Shown here: in pieces, positions 21,959-34,211 of the stretch
How positions within the stretch are numbered: the first letter of the stretch is position 1
How the letters are laid out: each line of letters starts with the position of its first letter
Source of the DNA: an uncultured Ruminococcus sp.
Lineage (GTDB): Bacteria; Bacillota; Clostridia; Oscillospirales; Acutalibacteraceae
Assembly: GCA_902785355.1 (NCBI GenBank)
Contig: CACZYF010000010.1
Location: 1 to 55,893, forward strand
Reading direction: 5' to 3'
DNA: 55,893 nucleotides
Position numbers and translations under genes: made by a program
Notes under the pieces: model-generated
Told to the model about the DNA's origin: nothing
Databases searched by the model: none
What the model saw: only the letters and a program-made list of their open reading frames with translations

Positions 21959-23056
21959 ATGAAATTCAAATGTATGAGAACCGATCTCTCCTCTGCAGTA
22001 TCAAACGTCAGCCGCGCCGTATCGGCGAAGGCGACCATTCCTGCGCTGGAGGGTGTGCTGATCAAGGCATACGGCGACAGTCTGGAAATATCCGGCTATG
22101 ATCTGGAGATCGGTATCGTCACCACGATGGAGGCGAGCATTGCGGAGGAGGGTGAGATCGTCGTATCCGCCCGCCTGTTCAATGATATCATCCGTAAGCT
22201 GCCTGAAGAGATCGTTGATATCGAAACAGACGACAGGATGATCACCTATATCCATTCCGGCGCCGCGGATTATCAGATCGTCGGTATCAATTCGACCGAG
22301 TATCCCGAGCTGCCGAACGTTGAAGAGATCAGCGCGCTGACGATCAATGCCGAAATCATCAAGAATATGATTCGCCAGACGGTTTTCGCAACCTCCGATA
22401 ATATGGCGAAGCCGATCTATACCGGTTCTTTGTTTGAAATAAAGGGAGGTATATTCCGTATCGTGGCGGTCGACGGCTTTCGTATGGCGATCCGTCAGGA
22501 AAATGTAGACAGCGAAATCGAAGCAAAGTTCGTTGTGCCAGGTAAGACACAGAATGAGATATTAAAGCTGATAACCGATCCGAAGAAGGACGTCGATATC
22601 ATCGTCGGTCAGCGTCATATCATTTTTAAGGTAGAAAATTACAGTATCGTTTCCCGCTTGTTGGAGGGAAACTTCCTTGATTATAAAATGCCTGCTTCGG
22701 CTTCGACCGAGTTCGTTATCAATACCCGCATTCTCGCTTCTTCGGTAGACCGTATGGCGCTGCTTACCAGCGAGAAGATCCAGTCGCCGGTACGCTGCTC
22801 GATCTCCGCGGATGAGATCAAGCTCTCTTGCTCAACCGCGGTCGGCAGAGCGAATGATATGATCCCCGCCTCCGTAATCGGCAACGATGTGGAGATCGGC
22901 TTCAATAACCGTTATCTGCTTGACGCGCTGAAGAATGCCGAGACCGATGAGGTCAAGATTCTGCTCAACGGCGGCTTGCAGCCGATGATCATCAAGCCCG
23001 TCAATGGTGACAGCTTTACATTCTTGGTAGTTCCGATGCGTTTAGCGGCTGAGTAA
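21959..23056 (+). CDS. dnaN: DNA polymerase III sliding clamp (beta subunit)
   Basis: A 365-residue protein with the three-fold repeated clamp architecture. It starts [21 protein letters not shown] and ends [10 protein letters not shown], resembling the usual -PMRL end. It encircles DNA and tethers Pol III. GAAAGAGG precedes the ATG by six bases. Expected position directly after dnaA and oriC. Confidence 0.97.
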   Translation: MKFKCMRTDLSSAVSNVSRAVSAKATIPALEGVLIKAYGDSLEISGYDLEIGIVTTMEASIAEEGEIVVSARLFNDIIRKLPEEIVDIETDDRMITYIHSGAADYQIVGINSTEYPELPNVEEISALTINAEIIKNMIRQTVFATSDNMAKPIYTGSLFEIKGGIFRIVAVDGFRMAIRQENVDSEIEAKFVVPGKTQNEILKLITDPKKDVDIIVGQRHIIFKVENYSIVSRLLEGNFLDYKMPASASTEFVINTRILASSVDRMALLTSEKIQSPVRCSISADEIKLSCSTAVGRANDMIPASVIGNDVEIGFNNRYLLDALKNAETDEVKILLNGGLQPMIIKPVNGDSFTFLVVPMRLAAE

Positions 23057-23064
23057 ATATATTT

Positions 23065-23280
23065 ATGATGGAAAAAATAGTAATTAACGAAGAATATATC
23101 CGCTTGGATAATCTGATGAAATTTGCCGGTATGTGCGATACCGGCGGCCGCGCAAAATATCTGATACAGAACGGCGAGGTCAAGCTCAACGGTGAAGTAT
23201 GCACCATGAGAGGTAAGAAGCTGCGCAATAAAGATATCGTAGAATATAACGGTAAAAAGGTAGAAATCATTGCGGATTAA
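23065..23280 (+). CDS. rlbA: S4-domain RNA-binding protein YaaA/RlbA
   Basis: A 71-residue S4-like protein in the conserved dnaN-recF position. The core is [33 protein letters not shown] followed by [13 protein letters not shown], the usual alpha-L RNA-binding motif. In Bacillus it aids ribosome assembly. It starts 8 bp after dnaN with no good Shine-Dalgarno site, so translation is probably coupled; either of two adjacent ATGs could be used. Confidence 0.9.
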   Translation: MMEKIVINEEYIRLDNLMKFAGMCDTGGRAKYLIQNGEVKLNGEVCTMRGKKLRNKDIVEYNGKKVEIIAD

Positions 23281-23301
23281 TAATTCGGGATTGAGGTTCA
23301 A

Positions 23302-24405
23302 TTGAAGGTACGGGAGCTGAGCTTTGAAAATTATCGCAATTTAATAAACGGCACGATCAGCCCCTGTGAAAAGGTCAACGTTATCTACGGTGAGAATGCC
23401 AACGGAAAGACAAATCTGCTGGAGGCGATATGGCTGTTTTGCGGCGGCCATTCCTTCCGCGGCTCCAAGGAAGGCGATATGATCCGCTTTGATCAGAGCT
23501 TCTTTAAGCTGAATATGCAGTTTTATTCCGGAGAGAGAGAGCAGGACGCGCAGATCGCATTTGATAAAAAGCGCAAGATGATAAAGATCAACGGCGTCGA
23601 TAAGTCTTCATCTTCCTATCTGACCGAAGTATTCTCGGCGGTGGTATTTTCTCCCGAGCACTTGAATCTGATTAAGAGAGGGCCTAATGTTCGCCGAAAA
23701 TTTCTTGACGCGGCGATCTGTCAGCATCGTGTAAGGTATGCCTCGATGCTTGCAAAGTATCAGCAGATCATCAATCAGCGTAACGCGCTGTTGAAGGACA
23801 GTTACCGTCACCCTGAGCTGAGGGATACGCTGTCGATCTGGGATGATTCGCTGATCGTGGTCGGTTCGCAGATACTCAGGGAAAGACTCGATTATCTGAA
23901 AAAAATGAAAAATCCCGCTCAAATCTATCATAAGGGAATATCCTCTGAAAAAGAGGAGTTGGAGATAGATTATATCTCTTCCGCTAAAACGGAGGAGGAT
24001 GACAGTATCGATCTTATTAGGGAAAAGCTGAAAAAGGAGCTGATTGCGTCCCGTCAGGAGGATTTTAGGACGGGCAACACTTCCGTAGGTCCGCATCGCG
24101 ACGATCTGGATATCAAGATCAACGGGATATCGGCGAGACGGTTCGGCTCTCAGGGACAGCAGCGATCGGCGATCCTGTCGTTAAAGCTCAGTGAAGCGGA
24201 GCTGCTGTATCAGAAAAACGGCGAACGCCCCGTGATCCTACTCGACGACGTACTTTCGGAGCTTGATAATAAACGTCAGGATTTTCTATTGAATAAGGTA
24301 GAGGAATATCAGGTTTTTGTTACCTGCTGTGAGGAGAGTAACAAGGAACAGCTGAGAAACGGCAAGATTTTTTATGTAAATAACGGAGAGATAAATACGG
24401 CTTGA
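23302..24405 (+). CDS. recF: DNA replication and repair protein RecF
   Basis: A 367-residue SMC-like ATPase loading RecA at gaps. The N-terminus has Walker A in GENANGKTNLLEAI; there is a VGPHRDDLDI segment, the ABC signature SQGQQRSAILSLKLSEAE and Walker B PVILLDDVLSELD. Start is TTG with GAGG nine bases upstream. Follows rlbA after 21 bp. Confidence 0.96.
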   Translation: MKVRELSFENYRNLINGTISPCEKVNVIYGENANGKTNLLEAIWLFCGGHSFRGSKEGDMIRFDQSFFKLNMQFYSGEREQDAQIAFDKKRKMIKINGVDKSSSSYLTEVFSAVVFSPEHLNLIKRGPNVRRKFLDAAICQHRVRYASMLAKYQQIINQRNALLKDSYRHPELRDTLSIWDDSLIVVGSQILRERLDYLKKMKNPAQIYHKGISSEKEELEIDYISSAKTEEDDSIDLIREKLKKELIASRQEDFRTGNTSVGPHRDDLDIKINGISARRFGSQGQQRSAILSLKLSEAELLYQKNGERPVILLDDVLSELDNKRQDFLLNKVEEYQVFVTCCEESNKEQLRNGKIFYVNNGEINTA

Positions 24406-24459
24406 TCGATTGTGACCGGATCGCTCCTATTGATGATCAAGATATAAGGATGTTATAGA

Positions 24460-24711
24460 ATGAAATATCTTCATCTTGGTAAAGATACATCTATAGAAAT
24501 ACAAAATATCGTCGGAATATTCGACCTCGACACCAGCACGGTGAGTAAACATACCAGAGAATTTTTGAGTATATGTGAAAAAGAAAACAGAATCGTCAAT
24601 GTCAGCTACGAGCTGCCGAAGTCGTATATTCTGTATGATTTCAGCGGCGAATATTCTATCTATCTTTCACCGCTCAATACAGCCACGCTGATAAAGAGAA
24701 TGTCGGAATAA
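24460..24711 (+). CDS. remB: RemB/DUF370 family regulator
   Basis: An 83-residue protein of the DUF370 family. It begins MKYLHLGKDTSIEIQNIVGIFDLD and contains SKHTREFLS and the SYILYDFSGEYSIYLSPL segment. In Bacillus, RemA/RemB-type proteins are DNA-binding regulators of matrix and osmoprotection genes; remB lies between recF and gyrB there, as here. The target in this organism is unknown. Confidence 0.88.
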   Translation: MKYLHLGKDTSIEIQNIVGIFDLDTSTVSKHTREFLSICEKENRIVNVSYELPKSYILYDFSGEYSIYLSPLNTATLIKRMSE

Positions 24712-24806
24712 TTAAATCATTTTAAATGTGATCGGAAATACTCTATTAAAAAAATGGCTTTACAATAACTTTTGATTATCGTTAGGTAAAGGAAAGAAGG
24801 AATATT

Positions 24807-25436
24807 ATGATTAATTGCAGATGTCCCTATTGCGGCAAGGAAATATCTTACGCAAAAGCGATGACCGTTCGCCGTCAGGGTGAGTATTACTGTAACAAGT
24901 GTAAGAAGGAAAGCAACGTACTTATCAAAAAGACGATTTGGATCCTGTTTATTGCGATGTTGGTTCTTGCACTGATCATCATGGGCTTTTATCTGTTGTT
25001 GACAAACCGTGAGAATCCTATCTTTATTATACTGGTATTCATTCCGTTCCTGATTTTTTATCTGTTCTCACCGATATTCGTAAGGCTGAGACCAAAAAAG
25101 AAGTTTCAGGATTCGCTGTATGATACCGAGATGGTCAATACGCCGATGGCAGATCCCGATCCGACGATGGCTTCTTCCGCTAAGGTAGCGCCCGCGTTCG
25201 TGGACGATATCGTGCTCGGAGATGAGGATTATAAACCGGCGATCAATTCGGATATTTTCAACGCGATCAAGGAAGAGAGAAAGATCGTCGAGGACACGGA
25301 CGGAGGGACAAAGCCCTTTGATCGTAATGAGATCAGCTCCGACAGTAATATCGACAGTACCCGTACGGTAGAGAATTTGAAGAGCTTTTCCGACGGTACT
25401 TACGATACTGACTACGACGTAAAGAGATTTAAATAA
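24807..25436 (+). CDS. Zinc-ribbon membrane protein (209 aa)
   Basis: It starts with a zinc ribbon: CRCPYCG at residues 4-10 and CNKCKK at about 33-38. Two hydrophobic segments follow (about 47-66 and 73-95) and then a long acidic, disordered cytoplasmic tail of about 110 residues rich in Asp, Ser and Thr. I do not know the family. Strong ribosome binding site (GAAGGAATATT). It lies between remB and gyrB with a partner gene starting one base after its stop region, so the two are an operon. A sensor or scaffold role is speculative. Confidence 0.6.
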   Translation: MINCRCPYCGKEISYAKAMTVRRQGEYYCNKCKKESNVLIKKTIWILFIAMLVLALIIMGFYLLLTNRENPIFIILVFIPFLIFYLFSPIFVRLRPKKKFQDSLYDTEMVNTPMADPDPTMASSAKVAPAFVDDIVLGDEDYKPAINSDIFNAIKEERKIVEDTDGGTKPFDRNEISSDSNIDSTRTVENLKSFSDGTYDTDYDVKRFK

Positions 25437-25437
25437 G

Positions 25438-25758
25438 ATGTTCAGACTACCGATCTGCCCGCACTGCGGGACTGTGTATCATTATAAAGAGGTCAGGAAC
25501 GCCGTAAAGAAAAAGGAAAATACCTGCTATCACTGTGGAGAAAAGTTTAGAGCAAGGTTATTTCCGGGTATTCTGATCGCGGCTGTGATTCCGATCACAC
25601 TCAGTATCCTGCTGAATCTCGTGATGCTGAACCGGATGCAGGAGATGCAGCTGCTGCCGCTCTTTGCGGTCACGCTGGCTTTTCTCCTGATTATCTATCT
25701 GATCATACCGTTTTTCGTCAGCTTTAAGAAAAACGAAAAAAATGATAATAAAAAATGA
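25438..25758 (+). CDS. Zinc-ribbon membrane protein (106 aa)
   Basis: Same plan as the upstream gene but shorter: zinc ribbon (CPHCG at 8-12, CYHCG at 31-35), two transmembrane helices (about 45-63 and 72-94) and a short basic tail. Start ATG follows the previous stop with a one-base gap, so translation is coupled. Probably a paralogue of the 209-residue protein lacking the acidic tail. Function unknown. Confidence 0.6.
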   Translation: MFRLPICPHCGTVYHYKEVRNAVKKKENTCYHCGEKFRARLFPGILIAAVIPITLSILLNLVMLNRMQEMQLLPLFAVTLAFLLIIYLIIPFFVSFKKNEKNDNKK

Positions 25759-25759
25759 T

Positions 25760-27862
<2,103 letters not shown>

Positions 27863-27876
27863 TGAATAATAAGAAA

Positions 27877-27935
27877 TTCGGTTGAGAATGCCGCGGGCTG
27901 ACGCGCGTGTCGAGCCCTCGCAATGACATTATTAG
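27877..27935. repeat. Intergenic repeat family B, copy 3
   Basis: TTCGGTTGAGAATGCCGCGGG, a short spacer, and GCCCTCGCAATGACATTATTA fill most of the gyrB-gyrA gap. Confidence 0.7.
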
Positions 27936-27952
27936 TGATGAGGTGAAACCCT

Positions 27953-30553
27953 TTGGATAACGAGAATAAGAACATGAATGTTGATAATAATGAGGATTTT
28001 GAAGCGGAATACGAAGAGATGATGGAGCATACCCAGTTCAGCTCCGGCAAGATCATCAACGTCGATATCAACCGCGAGATGCGCAAGTCGTTCCTTGATT
28101 ACTCGATGAGCGTTATCGTTGCGCGTGCGCTGCCCGACGTTCGCGACGGCTTGAAGCCCGTTCATCGCCGCATCCTCTATAATATGTATGAAAACGGTAT
28201 CACCGCATCCAAGCCGCACCGTAAGTGCGCTTACACCGTCGGTGAAGTGCTCGGTAAATATCATCCCCACGGCGACGCCTCGGTCTATGACGCGATGGTT
28301 CGACTGGCACAGGATTTCTCGATGCGCTACATGCTGGTTGACGGTCACGGCAACTTCGGTTCGATCGACGGTGACCCGCCTGCTGCTTATCGTTACACCG
28401 AGAGCCGCATGAGTAAGATTTCCGCGGAAATGCTGGCTGATATCGATAAGGATACCGTTGATTTCATGCCGACCTTCGACGATGTGCTCGAGGAGCCGAC
28501 GGTTCTGCCGTCCCGCTTCCCGAACCTGCTGGTCAACGGCTCCAACGGTATTGCTGTCGGTATGGCGACCAATATCCCGCCGCATAACCTCGGTGAGACC
28601 ATCGACGCGATGTGCCTCTTGATCGATAATCCCGACGCGGAAGTAGCCGATCTGATGGAGTGCATGCCCGGTCCGGATTTTCCGACCGGCGGTATGATCA
28701 TGGGTCGCTCCGGCATCCGTGCCGCTTACGCGACCGGCAGAGGTAAGATCGTCGTTCGTGCCAAGACCGAGATCGTCGAGGCAAAGAACGGACGTTTCAA
28801 AATTATTGTCACGGAAATCCCTTACGGCGTAAATAAAGCGCGCCTGATCGAAAATATAGCGAACCTCGTCAAGGACAAGCGACTCGAGGGTATCTCAAAT
28901 ATCGAGGATCACTCCGACCGTAACGGTATGCATATCGAGATCGATATCAAGCGAGAGGCTTCTCCGCAGGTCGTGCTGAATCACCTGTTCATGATGACCC
29001 AGATGCAGACCACCTTCGGCGCGATCATGCTGAGTATCGTCAACGGCGAGCCGCGCGTACTGACCCTTAAGGAAATGCTGCAGTGCTATATCGAGCACCA
29101 GGAGAATGTTATCGAGCGCCGCACCATCTTCGACCTGCGCAAGGCGAAGGAGCGCATGCACATCTTAGAGGGCTTGAAGATCGCGATCGACTTCATCGAC
29201 GAGGTCATTGCCATCATCCGTAAGAGTAAGGATCAGGCGGCGGCAAAGACTGCGCTGTGCGAGCGCTTCGGACTCGACGACGTGCAGGCTCAGGCAATTG
29301 TTTCCATGCGTCTCGGTCAGCTGACTAACATGGAGCAGGCGAAGATTGAGGATGAGATCAAAGGTCTCGCCGCGAAGATCATCGAATATAATGAGATCAT
29401 TGAAAATGAAAGCAAGCGTCTCGAGATCGTCAAGAATGAGGCGATCGAGATCCGTAATAAATATGCCGACCCCAGAAGAACCGAGATCTGCGCCGTTACC
29501 GGCGAGGTGGATATCGAGGATCTGATCCCGCAGGAGGACTGCGTCGTTACGATGACCAAGTTCGGTTACATCAAGCGACTGCCTCACGATACCTACAAGA
29601 CCCAGAAGCGCGGCGGCAGAGGCGTAGCCGGCATGACCCGCCGTGACGAGGACGTCGCGACGGAGATGTTCCTGTCGAACTCGCACGATTATAACCTGTT
29701 CTTCACCAATCTCGGCAGGGTATTCCGCATCAAGTGCTATGAGATCCCCGAGTCGACCCGTCAGAGCAAGGGCGTACATATCGCAAATATTCTGCAGCTC
29801 AACGCCGACAAGGATGAGAAGGTCACCTCGATGATCCGCATCCCCGAATTTGACGAGGACAAGTACCTGATCATGGTCACCCGCAAGGGTATCATCAAGC
29901 GAATTGCGCTCAATGCCTATAATACCGCGCGTAAGGGCGGCCTGATCGCGCTCGATCTGAACGAGGGCGACGAGCTGGCTTGGGTTCGTATGACAAACGG
30001 CAACGATGAAGTGATCATCGCGACTAAGAAGGGCATGGCGATCCGCTTCCGTGAAACCGACGTCCGTCCGATGGGCAGACTCGCCCGCGGCGTCAAGGCG
30101 ATGAAGCTCAAGGAAGGCGACAGCATTGTAGGCATGAGCATCATCGAGCCCGATAAGCTGATCCTGACCGTATCCGAGACCGGCTACGGACGACTCAGCT
30201 CTCCCGACGATTACCGCTTACAAAGCAGAGGCGGTAAGGGTCTGACCAACTACCATGTCGCAAAGTACGGCGATGTGGCGGCGCTGACCGTCGTACCGCT
30301 GGATGACGACGTCATCCTGATCTCCGAGAACGGCGTCATCATCCGTATCCTTGCGTCTACCATCCGCGTATGCTCCCGTCCCGCAAAGGGCGTTACCGTT
30401 ATGAAGATCAAGGGCGACAACAAGGTCGTATCCGTCTCCGGCGCGCCGCATGACGAGGATGAAGCGCAGAGCGCGGAGGATGACGGTAATGCCGAGAATC
30501 CCGAGGATATGATCGTCGACGAGGCAGAAGAAACGGAAGTCGGGGAAGAATAA
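27953..30553 (+). CDS. gyrA: DNA gyrase subunit A
   Basis: An 866-residue GyrA. The breakage-reunion domain has the active-site Tyr in [10 protein letters not shown]; the GyrA box is QKRGGRG in the C-terminal domain, which marks it as gyrase rather than ParC; a six-bladed pinwheel and a 45-residue acidic tail follow. The quinolone region reads [12 protein letters not shown], so Ala109 stands where many species have Ser. Start is TTG behind GAGGTGAAACCC. Confidence 0.96.
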   Translation: MDNENKNMNVDNNEDFEAEYEEMMEHTQFSSGKIINVDINREMRKSFLDYSMSVIVARALPDVRDGLKPVHRRILYNMYENGITASKPHRKCAYTVGEVLGKYHPHGDASVYDAMVRLAQDFSMRYMLVDGHGNFGSIDGDPPAAYRYTESRMSKISAEMLADIDKDTVDFMPTFDDVLEEPTVLPSRFPNLLVNGSNGIAVGMATNIPPHNLGETIDAMCLLIDNPDAEVADLMECMPGPDFPTGGMIMGRSGIRAAYATGRGKIVVRAKTEIVEAKNGRFKIIVTEIPYGVNKARLIENIANLVKDKRLEGISNIEDHSDRNGMHIEIDIKREASPQVVLNHLFMMTQMQTTFGAIMLSIVNGEPRVLTLKEMLQCYIEHQENVIERRTIFDLRKAKERMHILEGLKIAIDFIDEVIAIIRKSKDQAAAKTALCERFGLDDVQAQAIVSMRLGQLTNMEQAKIEDEIKGLAAKIIEYNEIIENESKRLEIVKNEAIEIRNKYADPRRTEICAVTGEVDIEDLIPQEDCVVTMTKFGYIKRLPHDTYKTQKRGGRGVAGMTRRDEDVATEMFLSNSHDYNLFFTNLGRVFRIKCYEIPESTRQSKGVHIANILQLNADKDEKVTSMIRIPEFDEDKYLIMVTRKGIIKRIALNAYNTARKGGLIALDLNEGDELAWVRMTNGNDEVIIATKKGMAIRFRETDVRPMGRLARGVKAMKLKEGDSIVGMSIIEPDKLILTVSETGYGRLSSPDDYRLQSRGGKGLTNYHVAKYGDVAALTVVPLDDDVILISENGVIIRILASTIRVCSRPAKGVTVMKIKGDNKVVSVSGAPHDEDEAQSAEDDGNAENPEDMIVDEAEETEVGEE

Positions 30554-30566
30554 ACAGCAGTCTTTT

Positions 30567-30720
30567 GTAGGGGCTGGATTTATAAAACAGTCATTGCGAG
30601 GGGCGCAATGCTAATGTTGAGATTGCCACGTCGGAACGATGTTTCTCCTCGCAATGATAACCTGAAATGTGCCCCGCGGCAATCTCAACCGATGGATCGA
30701 ATAGATTCGACTCCTACAAG
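30567..30720. repeat. Composite intergenic repeat (family B, copy 4, inverted pair)
   Basis: Contains CATTGCGAGGGGCG (block two inverted), TTGAGATTGCCACG, CTCGCAATGATAA (block two direct) and CCGCGGCAATCTCAACC (block one inverted). The outer ends TTGTAGGGGC and CTCCTACAAG are also inverted. It fills the gyrA-zapA gap and can form extended stems. Confidence 0.65.
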
Positions 30721-30737
30721 AGGTAGAGGAAAACGAT

Positions 30738-31466
30738 ATGGAAAATAATAAAATTCGGGTGAGCGTGTTTGTCGCCGGACAGCGATTCAATATTCTCACC
30801 GATAAAAGTGAAAAATATGTACTGGATATCGCGTCAAAGATCGATTCGCGTATCAATTCGCTGGTGCTCTCGAGCGACATGACCCGGGAGCGCGCGGCGG
30901 TGTTGACGGCGCTGGATTATGCCGATGATACCGAGCTCGATAAGGAGAACCTCGCGGCGGTAAAGGAACAGATCAAGGATTATGTTCATGAAATCGAGCG
31001 CCTGCAGAACAATAACGCGAAGCTTACCGGCGACTATAATCTGCTGAAGGCGGAGTATGAGCGCCTGATCGAGGATCGTAAGTCCGACGAAGACGCACAG
31101 AAGGCGCTTGCTGACAGCGCAAAGGAAATCGACGAGCTGAAAAAGCAAATTGATGATCTGAAGGAACAGCTCAGCCGCTCCGAAGAGCGTTTCGAGTCCT
31201 TTCGTCAGCAATCGACCGTGAAGGAAGCGCCTGTCGCAGAAGAGATCCCACTTCCCGAGGAGCCTCCCGCAGAGGAGCAAACCATCACCGCCGAGGATGA
31301 CTTATTCTTCGACGAGGAAGAGGAGCAGATCAAGCCCGAGAAGAAGAAAAAGAACCGCCACGAGCACAGCCATGTCAATCCGTATAAACAGAAGGCGAAG
31401 GAACAGGAGCAGAAGGGCTATACCCAGCAGCGCCAGTACTCCTTCTTTGACTTAAATGAAGAATAA
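30738..31466 (+). CDS. zapA: Cell division protein ZapA with long coiled-coil tail
   Basis: A 242-residue protein whose first 95 residues are ZapA (IRVSVFVAGQRFNILTDKSEKYVLDIASKIDSRI, then AAVLTALDYADD). ZapA bundles FtsZ filaments. Normal ZapA is about 85-110 residues; this one continues with a coiled coil (about 75-155), a Pro/Glu-rich linker and a basic C-terminus ending YSFFDLNEE. Extended ZapA proteins occur in Clostridia. The following U32 gene overlaps its end by 11 bp. Confidence 0.85.
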   Translation: MENNKIRVSVFVAGQRFNILTDKSEKYVLDIASKIDSRINSLVLSSDMTRERAAVLTALDYADDTELDKENLAAVKEQIKDYVHEIERLQNNNAKLTGDYNLLKAEYERLIEDRKSDEDAQKALADSAKEIDELKKQIDDLKEQLSRSEERFESFRQQSTVKEAPVAEEIPLPEEPPAEEQTITAEDDLFFDEEEEQIKPEKKKKNRHEHSHVNPYKQKAKEQEQKGYTQQRQYSFFDLNEE

Positions 31467-33528
31467 GATCGAGATACTCTCTCCGGCGGGCGGCTTCGAC
31501 AGCGTGATCGCTGCCGTCCACAGCGGCGCCGACGCGGTCTATATCGGGTCAAAGAGCTTTTCCGCCCGTGCGTCGGCACATAATTTCGATGATGACGAGC
31601 TGCGCGAGTGCGTACGCTACTGTCATCAGCGCGGGGTAAAGGTGCATCTGGCGCTGAACACCCTGATCTTCGACGATGAGATGCCGCGGGCTTTGAATTT
31701 AGTCAAGACTGCCGCAAAAGCGGATATCGACGCGCTGATTATCCAAGACCTGGGTCTGGTATCCCTTATAAAGAATATCGTGCCCGAGCTGCCGCTCCAT
31801 GCCTCGACCCAGCTCACCGTCCACACGCCCTACGGCGCAAGGGCGCTGTATGAGATGGGCTTCGAGCGGGTGGTCGTATCCCGTGAGTTGAGCTTGGCGG
31901 AAATCAAAACGATCCACGAATTCTGTCCCGAGGTGGAGCTGGAGGTATTTGTCCACGGCGCTCTGTGCATGTGTGTCAGCGGTCAATGCTACTTTTCCGC
32001 GATGCTCGGCGGGCGTTCCGCAAATCGCGGTATGTGTGCCCAGCCGTGCCGACTGCCGATGCGATTCGGCGACAACGACCATGCGCTGAGCTTAAAGGAC
32101 AACGGCTCTCTGCATTTTTTAAGAGAATTACAGGAGATGGGAGTCGCCAGCGCCAAGATCGAGGGACGGATGAAGCGCCCCGAGTATGTCGGAGCGGCGA
32201 CATTAGCGGCGCGAGAAGCGCGCGATCTCGGATTTGTGACCGAGGCGACGGGTGAGAGGCTGCAGGCTGTCTTTTCCCGTACCGGCTTTACCGACGGTTA
32301 TCTCAGCGGAAATTTAGGCGAGAGCATGTTCGGCTATCGTCAAAAGAGCGATGTCGTTTCCGCCGATTCCAAATTGCTCAAAGAGATCCGAACCTACTAC
32401 AAAGACGAATACCGGCATATTCCGCTGGATATGAGCTTTTTCGCACATACCGGTGAAAAAATGCGGCTGATCGTTTCTGATGGTGAACATACCGTTTCGG
32501 TCGAAAGTGAAAAAACGGTCGAAAAAGCCGTTAACCTGCCGCTGTCCGCTGAACGAGCGGCTCAAAGTCTGTCAAAAACAGGCGGCACGCCGTATCTGAT
32601 CGATGAGATCAACTGTGATATTTCGTCCGACGCCGCGGTTTCTGCCGCCGCCCTGAACGCCTTGCGGCGTGAAGCGCTGGCACAGCTTGACACGGCGCGC
32701 GAAATCTGTCATCATTACATGATAAATGAGATCGACCTTTCCGCTGTTTTAAGCGGCGGAGAGTGTACACATACAAAGAGCTATGCCGTTACGCAAAATC
32801 TGAATATCCCCGACAGTATGCGGGAGATGGATATAGTTTTCGTTGACCTGTTCGGCATGTCGGACACGGATAAGCTGAATGAATATACTAAAAAAGGCTT
32901 TCAAATCGGCGTGGAGGTACCGCGCGCGACCTTTTCTAATGAAGCGGAGATTTTCGTGCGGCTCAAAGAGCTGAGAGAGAACGGCATCAGCCACCTGATG
33001 GCGCATAATATTGCCGCGGTGTATATGGGCATAGAGCTCGGCTTCACCGTTCATGCGGGCTTCGGCATGAATATCGCGAATTCCTACACGCTGAAATGGG
33101 CGAAGGATTACGGTATCACTGACGCGATCCTGAGTATCGAACTCGACGAGAAGCGGATCAACGCTTTGTATAAATGTATTCCCGTGGGAATCATCCGTTA
33201 CGGTTACGTGCCGCTGATGCTGACCCGCAACCATCCCGCCGGTCATAATGACTGCAAAAATGATGAAATTTTGCAAGATCGAAAGGGTGAAAAGTTTATC
33301 GTAAGACGGCGTGAAGGGTACAGTGAGATATACAACTGCATACCGCTTTTAATGCCGCAAAAGGATTATATTTTCAACAATAAGGTTTTCTCACTTTTCC
33401 TCTTTTCTGTGGAAAACTCTGTGGATAACAAGGAAAAAATCATGCTGAAATTAAGCAAAAACCTGGATTTCGAGCGAAAAACACATGGGTTGTATTTACG
33501 TGGTGTTAAAAAATTAACAATCTTTTAA
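31456..33528 (+). CDS. U32-family peptidase-like protein
   Basis: A 690-residue U32 protein. The N-terminal domain begins EILSPAGGFDSVIAAVHSGADAVYIG and carries the signature EVFVHGALCMCVSGQCYFSAM and the cysteine set (CMCVSGQC, MCAQPCR) that in RlhA/TrhP relatives binds an iron-sulfur cluster for RNA hydroxylation. A DUF3656-like middle and a C-terminal collagenase-like domain follow. Despite the name, RNA hydroxylation is now the better guess. The start ATG lies inside the zapA frame. Two DnaA-box-like sequences lie near its 3' end. Confidence 0.85.
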   Translation: MKNKIEILSPAGGFDSVIAAVHSGADAVYIGSKSFSARASAHNFDDDELRECVRYCHQRGVKVHLALNTLIFDDEMPRALNLVKTAAKADIDALIIQDLGLVSLIKNIVPELPLHASTQLTVHTPYGARALYEMGFERVVVSRELSLAEIKTIHEFCPEVELEVFVHGALCMCVSGQCYFSAMLGGRSANRGMCAQPCRLPMRFGDNDHALSLKDNGSLHFLRELQEMGVASAKIEGRMKRPEYVGAATLAAREARDLGFVTEATGERLQAVFSRTGFTDGYLSGNLGESMFGYRQKSDVVSADSKLLKEIRTYYKDEYRHIPLDMSFFAHTGEKMRLIVSDGEHTVSVESEKTVEKAVNLPLSAERAAQSLSKTGGTPYLIDEINCDISSDAAVSAAALNALRREALAQLDTAREICHHYMINEIDLSAVLSGGECTHTKSYAVTQNLNIPDSMREMDIVFVDLFGMSDTDKLNEYTKKGFQIGVEVPRATFSNEAEIFVRLKELRENGISHLMAHNIAAVYMGIELGFTVHAGFGMNIANSYTLKWAKDYGITDAILSIELDEKRINALYKCIPVGIIRYGYVPLMLTRNHPAGHNDCKNDEILQDRKGEKFIVRRREGYSEIYNCIPLLMPQKDYIFNNKVFSLFLFSVENSVDNKEKIMLKLSKNLDFERKTHGLYLRGVKKLTIF
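33409..33428. promoter_or_regulatory. Two DnaA-box-like sites inside the U32 gene
   Basis: TGTGGAAAA (33409-33417) and TGTGGATAA (33420-33428); the second is the exact complement of the consensus TTATCCACA. They are 11 bp apart, in the same orientation, followed by an AT-rich gap. Function unknown. Confidence 0.35.
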
Positions 33529-33650
33529 AGAATTATTCTAAGGAAAATTACCTTATTTCTTTACTGAAAATATAAGAAAAATACATCCTTTCTTTCAGAA
33601 TAAAAACCTTTTACTTTTTGCAATAAATTACAGATTTTTGAAGGATAATA
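33529..33650. other. AT-rich intergenic region before dut
   Basis: About 120 bp of strongly AT-rich sequence with several TTTCTTT and AAAAATA runs and no gene. It probably carries the dut promoter, but I cannot choose hexamers with confidence. Confidence 0.4.
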
Positions 33651-33653
33651 TTG

Positions 33654-34097
33654 ATGAGCATATTAAAGATAAAAAAACTGAGAGAAAACGCTGAGATCCC
33701 TTTTCGCGCGACTTTGGGAGCGGCGGGAATGGATCTGTACGCTTGTATCCCTGAAAGTGTGACTATTGAGCCGCATGAGATACGCTTGATTCCGACGGGT
33801 ATTGCGATCGAGCTTGAGAGCGCCGACTACGTCGCTTATATCTTCGCACGGTCGGGACTCGCGATCAAGCACGGTATCGCTCCCGCTAACTGCGTCGGTG
33901 TGATCGACTCCGATTATCGCGGAGAGGTATGTGTGGGACTGGTAAATCAAACGGAACAAAGCTTTACAATCGATCCGAATGAACGTATCGCGCAGCTGGT
34001 GATCTCGCCGGTCGTACTGCCCGAGATCAAGGTCGTCGATGAACTCAGCGACACCGACAGGGGCTCGGGCGGGTTCGGTTCGACGGGAAAACGATAA
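33654..34097 (+). CDS. dut: dUTP pyrophosphatase
   Basis: A 147-residue trimeric dUTPase (dUTP to dUMP and PPi). All five motifs are present: AGMDLYA, ARSGLAIKHGI, GVIDSDYRGEV, NERIAQLVI and RGSGGFGSTGK. AAGGA eight bases before ATG 33654 supports this start over the adjacent TTG. Confidence 0.94.
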   Translation: MSILKIKKLRENAEIPFRATLGAAGMDLYACIPESVTIEPHEIRLIPTGIAIELESADYVAYIFARSGLAIKHGIAPANCVGVIDSDYRGEVCVGLVNQTEQSFTIDPNERIAQLVISPVVLPEIKVVDELSDTDRGSGGFGSTGKR

Positions 34098-34211
34098 ATC
34101 AGCGTGAATATCCCTTTATATCAAGAAAACAGGGCATAATAACCTGTGAGCTATCTATAATAAAAACGAAACCAAAATGATTTTGCGCCCACGGGCGGAA
34201 AGGGGACAGAC

